This document shows, piece after piece, positions 63,640 to 64,000 of a stretch of 64,000 bases of DNA (its first letter is position 1; each line of letters opens with the position of its first letter). The position numbers and the translations under genes are program-made. The notes under the pieces were generated by a model that saw only the letters and a program-made list of their open reading frames with translations, was not told the DNA's origin and searched no databases. This DNA is from Aphrocallistes beatrix (Eukaryota > Porifera > Hexactinellida > Sceptrulophora > Aphrocallistidae), in the NCBI GenBank assembly GCA_963281255.1, contig OY725490.1:1984001-2048000 (forward strand), in the 5' to 3' direction.

Positions 63640-64000
63640 GCTAATTTTTGGCATGTGGGAGTCTTTTGGCTATGGATCCAGTAAGTTCTGAGCTCAGATG
63701 AAAATGTCGACTCATCATGGAATTATGACGTCATTGTCACATTTTAAAAAGTTAAGCAACACAGTTATTCGAGCATAACTCAGCCATTATAGGAGATAGA
63801 AGGCTGAAATTTTAATAGAATCTGTATACTAACATATCTCACACATGATGCAACTACCATCAAAAAATGATGACTCATCACTTTGTTATGACGTCATCAT
63901 TACTCATCAAAATTTTAAAATTTGATAATTTTGGTGATTTTTCGTGCGATTTCGATTATAACTGTAGGGCAGATGTATTTAGAGATGTTATCCCCCATAT
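63640..64000. repeat. Dispersed repeat with CRE and AP-1 words, second copy
   Basis: 63790-64000 matches 39140-39350 of intron 1 of copy A; 63680-63740 (gagctcagatgaaaatgtcg, ggaattatgacgtcattgtc) is inverted relative to 27590-27650. Contains TGACGTCA twice and TGACTCA once. It runs off the window. Confidence 0.7.

Overview
This looks like a piece of an invertebrate animal genome, most likely a sponge or another early-branching metazoan. It is eukaryotic because it has GT-AG introns, an AT-rich gene-poor background, a PTB adaptor gene, an NLR-type NACHT-LRR gene, very large interferon-inducible-GTPase-like (VLIG/GVIN) genes, and dense MITE and Tc1/mariner content. The species assignment is inference; no marker gene here settles it. 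No rRNA, tRNA or CRISPR was found.

Layout. 0-19 kb: an unrecognised, possibly partial protein (18-878), a long repeat-filled desert, an orphan seven-helix membrane protein (9560-10711, minus) and a PTB-domain endocytic-adaptor-like gene (17436-18761, minus). The desert contains a 1.86 kb array of 116 register-perfect 16-bp units born inside a MITE. 19.7-25 kb: a Tc1/mariner element split by a nested 267-bp MITE, then an NLR-like gene (minus) broken by one frameshift and one in-frame stop. 25-32 kb: dispersed repeats, a triplicated exon-like unit, an RPS2 5' fragment, a decayed Ty3/gypsy-type relic and a long-TIR mariner-type MITE. 32.4-36.2 kb: a multiply broken ACTR6 (ARP6) copy whose C-terminus is cut by a MITE, exon-like fragments of an unrecognised gene, and a partial copy of the PTB gene's 5' end.

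37.2-64 kb is the centrepiece: two tandem cassettes of about 12 kb (about 37.2-49.4 and 50.9-63.5). Each has, in order, a TATA-like promoter (clear in copy 1), a short SAM-like first exon, an intron of 3-3.7 kb holding large palindromes, a giant second exon for a VLIG-like protein (N-terminal GTPase-like domain, then the VLIG G domain with GPQSSGKST and DTEG), and a downstream gene starting with a ubiquitin-like domain. Copy B continues into a coiled-coil arm, a Cys/His zinc module and a vwkA-type von Willebrand A domain. Copy A has lost that end and instead terminates in a short hydrophobic tail that derives from 3'UTR sequence. Both copies share a 470-bp identical tract carrying two frameshifts, a sign of gene conversion or unequal exchange, and B also has a nonsense codon. 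Several immune-type genes (NLR, VLIG) and an endocytic adaptor therefore sit in a fast-evolving, transposon-driven neighbourhood. Whether the frameshifts are real decay or uncorrected assembly errors cannot be decided from the sequence alone.
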